Assembly: GCF_001522545.3 (NCBI RefSeq)
Contig: NC_031771.1
Coordinates: 33,987,090-34,051,089, forward strand
Source: Parus major
Lineage: Eukaryota; Chordata; Aves; Passeriformes; Paridae
Direction: 5' to 3'
Length of the DNA stretch: 64,000 nt
Shown: piece by piece, positions 38,101 to 49,184 of the stretch
Layout of the letters: every line of letters begins with the position of its first letter
How positions within the stretch are numbered: position 1 is the first letter of the stretch
Position numbers and translations under genes: made by a program
The notes under the pieces: generated by a model
What the model saw: only the letters and a program-made list of their open reading frames with translations
Databases searched by the model: none
Told to the model about the DNA's origin: nothing

Positions 38101-40941
38101 AGTACTCCTCAGAATCGTACATGGTACAAATTAAATATGATTCAAGAGCTTGGCTATATTTTCAGTGACAAAGACTCCCAAAAAGCATTTACAACATAAA
38201 TAACTGTATCAGGTTTTGGTTCTTTTTTTCCCATCCTGGCTTGAAACACGAATGACACATTTTTAAAATAAACTCTTCAACATTGTTCTTTGATGCAAAA
38301 CAAAACTTTCCCTGACATATACTGTAAAAAATAAGAGTTTTTCTATATATCAGACTTAATATGTAGGACAATTCTCCTTTTGAACCCCCAAACAACAATC
38401 GCCTTTGCAGACTAAAGAGGAATCTAGTGAATTGTGAAAAAATTCATATGCAAATCTGAGACCAAGAGATATGGGGAATTTGTGATTTGTGACCAAATGG
38501 TTTTGCAGGTATTAACAAGTTTTGTGATGGTTTTCTAATAAATGACTACTTTTTAAAAAAATATATTTTTGAAATACAGTTTCATGAAAAGTATCCTGGG
38601 GACAGACAACATTTATGAATAAGCTGATTCTTTTGTGAATTTTATAGAACATAGTTACATTGGATGGTTTAGGAAATCTTCAGATATTAAATAGTCTGCC
38701 ACTTGCAAATGCTTACAATTTCAGAAGTGATGATACAGTGGAGTATATTGGTGACATAACTTTAAATGTCAATTCAGAGAGCATATTCAGCAATGTCCCT
38801 GATGTTGCACCAGTGTTACTGGCTGGCCATAAATACAATATACTTACCACTTTAGTCAGATGGACGATTCTGGTTTAAAGTAATTGTTTGCAAGAAAAGT
38901 TTTAACAGTGCACTATATTAATAAGCTTTTTCTTTTGTAAAAGACTGGTATTTTCAATCTATTTTTCCTGTTGAATTTCACCAAAATGTTCTGGATATAC
39001 ACAAATTTCATATTTGTGATTATTCTTGAAAGAGCTCATGTAGTGAAGGGCACTGGTTCTCCAATGACTGAAATGACTTCTGCAGTTTCTCACTGCTGTT
39101 GCATTAGCTCTGTCTACTAATTTGAGTGTAAGATCTGGAGAAAAAAGTTTTCTTCTTCTTCCTAGATGAGATAGTTAGGACCCCAAATTAAATTTTCCTC
39201 CCTTAAATCACTTTTACCTTGGGAAAATAAATTTCCCTTAAAGGAGAACCTGTTAATATCTACATGTCCAAACACAAAATTCTGAATTTTCCCTTATGTC
39301 CTATCCTTGTGTTTGGGCTACAGTATCAAGTGTGCAGCACAAGTCTCAACCTACAGATGTGGTCTGGTATGCTGGTATTAGAAATTACACTATCAGAGAA
39401 TGGAGTGTGCTAGTCTTTAGAAGGTACCTAACAGATTAGAATGGTAGGTTAAAAACAAACAGTACAGTGACAAACTTGAAAAAAGTGTATAAAACCATTG
39501 CAAACTTTTAATGAAACATACATCTACCAGCACTGGGACAGTATATAATTTATTAGCACTTAGAACACGGTATGCAATTTATTAGCACTTAGACCATTAA
39601 TTTTTGTTTTTGTTGGAACAGCGTTATCATGTCTGCACTGTGCAGTTATAGAATTCAACAGAAAGCACACTCGGATATGGGCAACCCTTCAAAAATGTGT
39701 GAATAAATGTGCACCATCAAAGTGAATTCAAAGGGTGTTTGTGCCTGCTGTAATGCAGCTATGGTATCTTTGATATGCTGAGCTTTGAAGGTAACTGAAT
39801 GGTAATTGAAGTACTATCACCTCTTTTTAAAATCTACATTGAAAGTATTATATATTTAAACTATGTGGCAAAATGTACTTAATTTTCTTTCATTGCAGAT
39901 GTGTTATTTTTTTTATTGAATACCTTTTGGTGGCTATTTGGATTCAAAACTTCTTTGAAATGCAGAATTTTCATCTGAATAAAATAGCATTTTATGATGT
40001 CAACTGAATATACTTCAAAATAATCATACAGTGGAAAAATGATCTCTTGGATTAAATTTCCTAACACCAATGATATATTATCATAATTGTTATATGGTCA
40101 CCATTTTTGGAACTATAAGCAGAAAAATTTTGATATGAAAAAACCAAATTATTATTTTCTGACTGTACTTTTTTATAGATGCAATTATAAGGATAAAAAA
40201 TAATCATGGCCCTATGATCCATAAAAAAATTCCAAGTGTAAGCAGTATATAGTAATCACCACCACTAACACTTATGAATGCATCAGCACCAAGTAACAGT
40301 CACTTTTCATTTCCCATTCCAGCATGCATAATGCAAACCTACACCAGTACAGAATTGCGAGTCTAAAAATATCTTTATGCTTAAGCAAATACAGCAGACA
40401 AAAGACAGAAGAGCAGGGCACTAGCTCATACACTTTTTTCTCAGTGGAACCTTCTCATTGAAAAAATGTCACTAAATTTAAAGTAATCTTCATTATAAAG
40501 GAGCAGAAAAATTAGTCCTGACAGAAAAATCAACACATTCATATATATTCACAGAACTGACAAAAAGATTCTGCTCCTGAAATAGCAGCGTGGCAAGCCT
40601 ATGAATACCCAGAAAGGCAGAGATCATAAAAGTATAATACTATGGTTACAACATAGACACATGATTCAGACACTTGTCTGAATACAGCAAGAGAATAGTA
40701 AAAATTCTTAGCATGTGCTTAAAGGTGTTTTTTTTTAATTCAAAAAAAGTAATCATCATATTCTATTCTACTTCAAAGGGGATACATCAATATATTTAAA
40801 AAAAAAAAAAAAGAAAGAGTATTGAATTACAGAACTACATTTTAACAATAACTTTGAGTGATAATATGGAAATTGAACAGCTGATCCTAAGTCAGAACCA
40901 GAAGGTATCAGCAATTCAGATGGGAGTGTTGGGTAGCTTAC
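35121..40941 (-). other. GPM6A intron 6 (5.8 kb)
   Basis: Phase-0 intron with donor GTAAGC (at 40941) and acceptor TTACAG (at 35121). It holds a short tandem duplication near 39540 and A-rich low-complexity stretches (for example 36730-36780). No transposon or alternative exon is recognised. Confidence 0.9.
39538..39595 (+). repeat. Tandem duplication in intron 6, 29-bp unit
   Basis: AATTTATTAGCACTTAGA occurs twice, with GTATATA before the first copy and GTATGC before the second, giving two adjacent units of 29 bases with a few differences. Confidence 0.88.
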
Positions 40942-41007
40942 CATAGCAATGACTGCTGCTCCAGCTCCAGCAAGTGCCACAATGAACAAGTGGAATGTCA
41001 TATTTAG
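40942..41007 (-). CDS. GPM6A: GPM6A exon 6: transmembrane helix 4
   Basis: This 66-base exon encodes residues 207-228 (LNMTFHLFIVALAGAG and then AAVIAM). The acceptor is CCCTTTGCAG and the donor GTAAGC, and both flanking introns are phase 0. Proteolipid-family genes share a 66-base exon at this position, which supports the call. It holds the second glycosylation sequon, N208-M-T, just outside the membrane. Most of the fourth helix follows, with a small-residue face (AGAGAA). The apparent open frame continues into the intron after Met228, but the GTAAGC donor and the start of the next exon show that this is not coding. Confidence 0.96.
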
Positions 41008-42315
41008 CTGCAAAGGGAGGTAAAGAAAGGACTTACATGGTTGTACAGCAAACAGAAAATGAACAAAAATTCAGAACAACATAGAACAAATAATTACCTT
41101 CCTGGTGCCACCCTTCCACAGAAGAAATTAATAGGAATATTTTTCCAAGAGATTGATATCACTACATGTAATTGTGCTTGTGCTTGTTTTGTTACAAGGC
41201 TCATATTGGAGGAAAAACATAACTCTATTTAAAAATACAGTGTTTACATAATAAAATATTAAGAAAATAAATTATTTAAAAATCAACACCGCAGTACATT
41301 TTGAGAGTTTTTTTTGGCTTGTTTTTTTTTATGCTACAATACTACAACACTACCTTACAAGAATTATGTTTGAGGTGGTTTCTCCAGTGGCAGAGACCCC
41401 ATTTCCCCCTCATTAAATGTAGCTTTTCGTCCTCATATTTTGATCCACTTTCCTCTCATATTTGTTCATTGTGATATAATATAAACCAGGTTACTTACAT
41501 AATTCAAATTAACCACCTTCCTCACCTCAGCCCAAACCAAATGACTACATTTGCTTTTAATTTCAGTGACCTGGTTTATGCAGCAGCCAGAGAGAGTCAA
41601 TTGCGCCATAAGGGCTGCATTTTCTAAGATGGTTATGGCATAAGGGCAGATTGTGTACCTTCCCTCTAAGATTTATCCAACCATAATAAGATCCAGTAAA
41701 ACAATTAACAAATGTTGATCCTTCTGGCTTCAGAGGGATCAACATTTTAGCCTCTCTTTGTTTTAGGCAGATGTAATTTTGTTTGTCCTGTCTTCATCCT
41801 TTATCATTTAAAAGCAAAACCAGAACCCTCAGCTGCACTGAAACAGGTGGCGATTGCCCAAGGGAAAAAATACAAAGGAAAATGTACTAAGTGCTACTAT
41901 TCTAAAGCTCAACAAGGTTTGACCAAATCCATTTGAAATCTTTACTCTCCTGTCACAACAGTAATCACAAGACCTTCAATTAGTGATTCATTATATGCAC
42001 CTATTCATTGTGCAGCAGGGGCATTAGCTTTCAAAAACATCTCAGTAACAAAGAACTAGATACTGGAATCATTAAAAAAACCCAAACAAATAAACCACAA
42101 GTGTATTTAGAAAACAAATGGATGGAGAAATTGCACAGACTAAATTTGGTACTTGGTAAAAGACTAGGTAAACTACTTGCTTGACTATATTTTTCACTGT
42201 GATTTAATTTATCACCAGAGCTATAATTTTACCATTAACAGTAAGAAAGCATAGATCAGGTACTTTCTACTACAACATATATTATGGATTTGCCAAGAAT
42301 ACTATCCTTATTTAC
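41008..42315 (-). other. GPM6A intron 5 (1.3 kb)
   Basis: Phase-0 intron, donor GTAAAT and acceptor TTTGCAG. It contains the hairpin at 41710-41747; otherwise nothing is recognised. Confidence 0.92.
41710..41747 (+). repeat. Compact inverted repeat (17-bp stem, 4-base loop)
   Basis: Positions 41710-41726 pair with 41731-41747 around the loop GCTT. All 17 pairs are Watson-Crick except 41722/41735, which is T-G on the plus strand and A-C on the transcribed (GPM6A sense) strand. Outer arms read AATGTTGATCC and GGATCAACATT. It is too short for a typical microRNA precursor and carries no recognised transposon ends. Confidence 0.9.
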
Positions 42316-42392
42316 CTCATTAGAGTCACACAACTTGATGAAACTTTCTGATGAGGTGCAAACCTTCTTTTCCTCTCCAACAGTTACAATAC
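42316..42392 (-). CDS. GPM6A: GPM6A exon 5: large extracellular loop
   Basis: This 77-base exon completes codon 181 (Gly) and encodes residues 182-206 (IVTVGEEKKVCTSSE at the start, ending in CDSNE). The acceptor is TTCTTCTCCAG and the donor GTAAAT. It carries C192 and C202, the remaining two cysteines of the large extracellular loop. In the family these pair with C174 and C162. The loop segment 193-205 is the least conserved part of the gene seen here: SSESFIKLCDSN differs at several positions from the mammalian sequence as I recall it, while the cysteine spacing is intact. The exon is too short to show up as a simple open frame. It was found from the frame left open at the end of exon 4 and the frame needed at the start of exon 6. 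Confidence 0.93.
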
Positions 42393-44531
42393 CTGGAGAA
42401 GAATAAATATTCATATTATTTAGAATTCCTGGTACAGATCAACTTCCTTTATATGAGAAAAGCTAAGAATTTATTTTAACAATGATATTTGGGTTTAGTT
42501 GACAACTGGGAGTCTGTAGCCACTCTCCTGTGAAGACAAGCTGAGGCAGTTGGGCTTGCACAGCCTGCTGAAGAGAAGGTTTTGGGGAGACCTTACAACA
42601 GCCTTCCAGTAACTAAAAGGGTCAGTCAAGAGACTGGGGAGGGATTTTACACAAGAGCATGCTGCAGTAGAATAAGGGGTAATGGCTTAAACTGAAAGAG
42701 GGTAAGTTTAGGTTAGATGTAAGGAAGAAATTCCTTATTGTGAGGGTGTTAAGGCACTGAAACATGTTTCCCTGAGAAATGATGGACATCCCATCCCTGA
42801 TGGGATGGAAGTGTTGAAGGACAGGTTGGATGGTGAGCAACATGATCTAGAGGAAGGTCTCCCTGCTCCATGGCAGGGGATTGGAACTTGTCTTTAAGAT
42901 GCCTTCCAACTAAAACCATTCCAGGATTCTATTATATTTCATCCAGCACAAAACTAACACATCATCTATTTAGCGAAAACCCTAGTAAGATAAATGTGGG
43001 AAACAATTTTTCTGCCATTTTTCAACATATCTTTATCCCCTATTTTGATCAGAACAATGATTAAAAAACATCTATTATTTGCAACCAGTTTATACACTTA
43101 AAAATGTTCACAAACCTTCTCTACCTTCATGTGGAGAAATGTGCTGTATATTTGTTTCAAATATATTGATCTGGTATAAAGCTTCTTTCACAAGTAATAA
43201 AAAAGCATTACGCAAACTTACACTTTATTGTTTCTCTTTTCAGCAATAATAAGTAGAATCTGCTACCTTGATTCCTTTGGCTAATGTCCAGATACTAAAT
43301 CAAAGACTAACTTGAAGAAAAAACTGCAATTAACCCAGTTATCATGAAAAATTATTATTTCCTAATATTAATCGGTGTTTTTTGCACTGTATCTACAGGG
43401 AACAGCTACATTCACAGAATACACACTGTATATATTAGTGTTCTATAAACATTATAAATAGAATTAATAAAATAATAATAATGAATATTAACAAAATAAA
43501 AGGTCATAGAAAAAAAAAATTAATACCCTTGATGGCATCTATATGGATAATTGCTTTTTAAATTCATCTGCCATGCTGTGTAGGAAAAAAACCCAATGAA
43601 TAATAAAAAAACCTAACTTTTCTTTCCTTTCATGAAAGAAAAATGTCAAATTTTTTATTTCAGGTTAATTGAAATATTTATTACTAATGAAATGGTTTCT
43701 TTGGCAAGAAAAGCAGAATCTTTTAGATCTCCATATAACAATTAAAAATATACTGTGATTTTATTTTAGGCCAAGGAAACAAAAGAAAGATAAGAAACTG
43801 TCTGTTGAGACACAAAGCTCTGTGGGTTGAGAAATCACTAAGACAATCAGAACTGTATTACAAGAATCAAATGTAAAATCAAACCAGTCTAGCAGAAGGA
43901 AGGAATTGAATTACCATCACCAACACAAGAATTCTCAGACACTTTAGGATTAAAAATCCCTTTCTATCCAAGTTTTGCATCCTCTCAAAACACACATAGG
44001 TGCATATCCCCACATTATTTTAATCTCCACCATTCAGGCTTTGTCCCCACTCTCTCTCTCTTTCCACCTCTTTCTTAGAGTGTTACTATCAGTATTGTAA
44101 CCTCATCAAGGTCTTTCAGAGGAATGAATCTTGTCCCAGATCACCTCTGCAGAGACAGCCAATACCCTAGGATCACACATCTCCAAGTCAGTGTCCTTTC
44201 ACAAGATTAAAAGTCATTCTCCAGATAAATGACTAATTAAACATCTCAGATGAATTCCAGCAATTTCTAAAGAAGACACTAAGCCAAAGGCCCATGCTGG
44301 ATTTTCATTGCTCTGGGAAGATGGACAAGGTTGACTCAGTTTTGGTCAGGTCTGGAAATGCCATTCATCTTTTATGTGTTGCCTAGGCTAGTGAGTAAAA
44401 GGGCAGAGAGAGACGCTTAACAATAGCTTCAGAAACACTGGACAGCTTATTTCAGATACATGGAAGCAAAGCAGTGGAATGCTTTCTTTTCTAAAATCTT
44501 GCTTTTCATTTAGTCCTTTTTATTTACATAC
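42393..44531 (-). other. GPM6A intron 4 (2.1 kb)
   Basis: Phase-1 intron, donor GTATGT and acceptor TTCTCCAG. About one fifth of it is a CR1 insertion (42518-42933) close to the acceptor side. Confidence 0.92.
42518..42933 (+). mobile_element. CR1 LINE, 5'-truncated, in GPM6A intron 4
   Basis: It follows the CR1 3' portion from a CTCTCCTGTGAAGA-like start through CAGCCTG.TGAAGAGAAGG, GGGGAGACCTTA, GGTTAGATGTAAGGAAGAAA, CATCCCTGATGG, CTCCATGGCAGGGGATTGGAACT and CCATTCCAGGATTCTATTA at the 3' end. Orientation is plus, antisense to the GPM6A transcript. It stops about 125 bases before the exon 5 acceptor. A 73-codon open frame inside it on the minus strand is an artefact of the repeat. Confidence 0.92.
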
Positions 44532-44685
44532 CATACTGGCGAAGATCCAAGCAGAGATTAGCTCCATCCACTACGGTGGCATTTCGGCAAATGGTCCACA
44601 GATTGAAGTACATGTAAACAGGCAGAGAAGTGAAAGCTGTAACTCCAAGCCAGGCCAACATAAAGATGTATGTCAGCATAATAAA
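44532..44685 (-). CDS. GPM6A: GPM6A exon 4: transmembrane helix 3 and start of large extracellular loop
   Basis: This 154-base exon encodes residues 130-180 plus the first base of codon 181. It opens with FIMLTYIFML and closes with NLCLDLRQY. The acceptor is TTTTACTGCAG and the donor GTATGT; the following intron is phase 1. Helix 3 covers about residues 130-152. The large extracellular loop starts after it, with C162 and C174, two of the four loop cysteines known in the family to form disulfide bridges. N164 lies in an NAT sequon, matching the known glycosylation position; many orthologues have NTT there, and the sequon is kept. The reading frame continues as an apparent longer open frame into the upstream intron, but the splice acceptor and the family alignment fix the exon start. 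Confidence 0.95.
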
Positions 44686-45096
44686 CTGCAGTAAAAGAAG
44701 GGAAAACAATACCAGTGGTAAGTCAGAACTTAACTGATACACCATTGGAAAAAAGGAACCACAGAGTAACAAATGCATCTATGACTGGCTTTGTCTGTTT
44801 CTGTGCTTATTTAATTTATGGTTTTGGTCAGATAATCCATTAGTGATCAGGTCAAAATGATGCCAGAGCACTAAAGTGATGTTTCAGAAGAACAAGAATT
44901 ATGCTTCCAGAAGTGCAAGCTTGATTCATATTCCTCTCACTCTTGTGCCAGCGCTGGATGCAAAGTGGAGCACCTGAAGTACAGACAGCTGCATGCTTTG
45001 TGAAACCCATCTGTCCCTCTCCCATCACCACTGTGCCATAGTTAGGACAAGAAGCCCTATGGTTGTATCTTCCACTTCAATCATGATGAAAAAAAT

Positions 45097-45126
45097 TTAA
45101 ATATGATAAATTTTAAATATGATAAA
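45097..45126 (+). repeat. Short tandem duplication, 16-bp unit
   Basis: TTAAATATGATAAA occurs at 45097-45110 and 45113-45126, separated by TT. Confidence 0.85.
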
Positions 45127-48100
45127 AATGAACCTTTGTCTATGGCTGCTACAAAATCTACCTGGCAAATCCATTTTGCATTAAACCAGTGAGACTATAT
45201 TTTTTGCCATTTTGTTATTGCATTCAGACATATTTGGAGTCTACATATAAGCAAATTCATCATTCAGAAAAAATAGTAAATAAATGTTCTATAAATATGT
45301 AAACATGCTACCTTGCTGCTCCTTTGCTGGCCTGACACAACAGGGAAACAAAATAACAAACCATCATTTCATTCTATGCTGTGGAAAGGATATAGGAGGC
45401 CACACGGTAAAATGTGGAAATTATTCTACAAATATTGAATCCAAATAGGCCCAGCATTTGATGGTTGCAGAAATGCTGAGGAATCTAAATACATGACTGG
45501 AAAAAAAAAATTCATCACACTAACATTTTTTCTAGCTGCTTACATCAGAAAAATATTGCCTCTGAGAATAAGAAACAAGAAATAAAAATTTTCGAAAGCT
45601 GAATAAACTGACAAAAAATCTGCTTAAAATTAAACCTTAAAAAGTAAACAAGGGGAAAATGGACGATATTTTCCTGTTTGGTTTTGGGGGTTTTTTTAAT
45701 GTAAGATGTCTCAATTCAGGTAATATAGGAAAAAAGCCTAATATACCTACAGATTTTATTATATAAATCAAATAAGGTCAGAATCTTAAAGGTTTTAAGT
45801 AGTACTAAAAATTGTAGCGGGATGGCTCATCCACATAGATCTGATCAGGAAAAGCAATCCAAAACAAGAAAAGATCTGAATTTTAAACAAGGTACTTTTA
45901 TTGCTTTGAAGTTATAAGATGTATGTTCTCAAGCAATATTAAAGAAATCTTAATTTGATTTACTTTAACTCATTTCCAAATATTATTAAATAAAAGTAAT
46001 TCTAATTCTGAGGAAGAACATTTACATAGGGATTTAATGTAGTTTAATTATTCCAGTTTAAAATTTATTTCAGTTAATTTTCCTGATTGTCCCTAGGTAA
46101 ATGAGAATTGTAATAGTAGTTTGAAAAGCTACTATTAATACTTCTGATGTCAGCTTTCTATCCCTTTCTTGAGTTAGTACTCCATGCTTCAATACTCATA
46201 CTTTACATCCATGCTTACCAGTCTGAGACTTACAAACTGTTTTAACTTTTCCCTCAACTTCCAACTAGTTTAAAAGAAAAGCTTGATGTGTCTAATTTAT
46301 ACCAAAAAAATTCTAAAACTGCATTCATGTAGGTAAAAGCTGTCTTCCTTGCCAAATTTTCCCAATAACCCACTTACTAGAAACCCAGCTAGTAAAACAA
46401 AGACAGTGATAGCCAAGTCCAAAATAAATATTAACCCATGAATACTGCTGTAGACATTTCCATGCTTTATATATTGGAAATTCTATTCAATCTATTGCAG
46501 AGGAAATAGTCAACACAAGTAAATACTGTTCTGTACATGCTCCTTTTATTGTTGTTTTTTGTTATTTTTCTTTTACTGTTTTGTGGGTTTTTTTCTTTCC
46601 ATATTACAGTGTTAAAGGTAATGAAAAAACATCTGGCTCAGCCCCAGGCTTGCACTTACAAATAATTACTTGGAAAATTACTTAGAAATGTAGATTCAGG
46701 GATATGAATTCCCGACTAAAGTACTATGTCCAATCTTAATTTATTGTCAAGCTAAAGAGTTGCATTTATTTTTTTCTAAGGCAGGAATAATAAATAAGAA
46801 AGAAGACTGTCTTGGTAGAGACTTTAAATTCTCATTTATTTAGAAGTGTTTTAAAAGTACACCAGCCTCCTGGACTATATTCTTAGCTTGTCAAAAACAA
46901 ATAAGTCTGAAGTCTTGTGATCCTTCTAGAATTTGTGAAATAAACAATACTTAATAAATTTAGTACATGTCTCAGTGTAGCACACCCATTATATTTTAAT
47001 GCAATACTAAATCTTTTATATTAGTTACATTACTGAAATGTAATAACTCTTTTTATGGCTGGGCTCCATATAGATTTGAGACTCTTCCTATTTTGTGATT
47101 AGCACCAAATGGAGAAAAAAATATATAGGCCTTACCATGAGCATTACAAATTCTTTTTAATATCTATTTGTTTTCTGATCTGTAATAATGATGAGGCAGC
47201 CTACTCAAAAATCTCCACTGAGATAATACAAAGCACTAATATAGCAAAGAGGGGGAAAACAGAGCTTATTAGCCTCTAAATTCTGCCTTGGGCATAAAGT
47301 GATAGAAATCTGTCAGATGATAGTTGCTGTGAGTCACAAGAGCTGCCTTCTCAGAGAGAACTGCCTGCTCTGTTATGGAACGGATTCTCTTTAAAAACAT
47401 GAATCTGATTGGTTGAGTATCTCAGAAGTAGCTGCTCAAATGATGATTTCTTTTCAAAAACATATGTTAGAAAAGGAAGATTTTCATGTTTCCTCTGTCA
47501 GTTGCTCACAGCTGAAGAGCCAGTGGCCAATGACATGCCTAATTTCATGTCATAACACCAAAAGCACCAAGAAGACAGGAAAAAATATGGAAACTTCCCT
47601 TGTTTATGTAAGAATAACTAAAACACAAAGCTTCAAGTTAAACCATGTGGTAATTATGGTTATGCCTGGAAGCTGCTATCACTGATATCAGTGAAGCAAA
47701 CCACAGAAATGTAATCTGAGCTGTATATATTTCCTGCTGTAAGGGCAGGAAAAAATGGTTAACTTTACACAACAAATTATTAGTTTCTTGTCATAGCAGG
47801 TGGTAGCTTATAAATTTTTTTTATAATTAAATGAAATTGTGAATTATTTGATTTTAAAAAAAGGCACAGGAAAGAATAAAGTCTTTTTTAGGTCATTTTC
47901 TCTGCTATTACAACCTTCCCTCTTTGCTCAAGAGAATTTACAAGGAATGCTTAAGGAGCCTGTTCACTCCAGGAATTAAATTCAGAACCCAATCTCCTGA
48001 GATTCAAAGGGATCTTTCTCCTTTGAAGTAGCATTCTGCTACGTGACAAGCTGAAGATTTCTGAAATAGCAGTATAGCGTCTTAAAGAGCTATCACAGTT

Positions 48101-49139
48101 TGTTCTTTAGCATCCTATCTGTTGTGTTTATAGTGAGAATTACTTTTCCTGATCAGTTCTATTTTCACTGTGAGACACCAAATACATAAAACAAACTAGA
48201 AGTGATAGTGAAATTCATCCAGCAAATCATGAAAATAAAAGATCACTAATTTAAGCTCAGATCACATTTGTAAATAGATGAAATCAATAATTACTTGAAC
48301 AAACGAATCTTTAACCTGTTTAGTGGTTATTTTTTTTATATCATCACTGTGGTTGGCAAAATGCTCTTACCAGATTTTGTAAGCTTTTCGGGGCCTGTAG
48401 TGGCTTTTCTGAGTTATAAATTATCAAAGCAGGTGAATCATCAACCTTCTGGAGTGATTTTTTTAATCAAAACAGACCAAAGTCGGGAAGCAGGTATTCC
48501 AGAGCATATTCTGAAATTGTTTGTGTGGAGTACAACTTCCCTGGTGGTCACACACGGTTGAAATCCTTTTTCCACTGAAAAAATTACCCAAATCCTATCT
48601 ACTTTAAAAAAAATAAGATTTCAGTTACTGACTTTTTTTTATTTTTCCATCCTTCTTTCTAATTTATGGGTACTTGTCCCATGAAAAGCATATTCATTAA
48701 ATTTCAAACACTGTTCTTGTTTTAGTTTTGTTATAAATAATTTAGAACCCCTGAAGAAACACTGTATGATGGCTTCAGTGACCCTAGGGACAGAGACAGT
48801 GAAATCTTATCTAGAAGGTACAGTTTCTACAAACAGGAATGGAATGAAAAGGAAACAAACTTCGTTCATTTCATTTTATGAGGACACTACTGCTTACAAC
48901 AAGAAAAAATAATACAGAAACATAACAACAAATTAAGTGCCCAAATAAAACTTAACTCCAGAAAACTCACGTTGCCATGTAATTTTATCTTTTCTCCAAA
49001 CTGCTCAGTACTTACTTTTACACTTTCTCTGAATCTCATCATATATTTATTTTATATGAACTCCCTGATGTGAGCTCTCAACGCAGAGAGCTGCAAAGAT
49101 GTACACCTTGCTGTGTTTGCATCACATTTAGATTTATTA

Positions 49140-49184
49140 TTCTATCACACACACACACACAAAATGTGTGTGTGTGTGATAGAA
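49140..49184 (+). repeat. Perfect CA/TG hairpin in intron 3
   Basis: A (CA)n run and a (TG)n run of near-equal length face each other across the five-base loop CAAAA. The flanks TTCTAT and ATAGAA continue the pairing, giving a perfect 20-base stem (49140-49159 with 49165-49184). Confidence 0.95.

Noticed and set aside
40768..40941. Open frame continuing past GPM6A exon 6
   Set aside because: The frame continues for about 58 codons but follows a canonical GTAAGC donor, and the protein family continues in exon 7; it is intronic.
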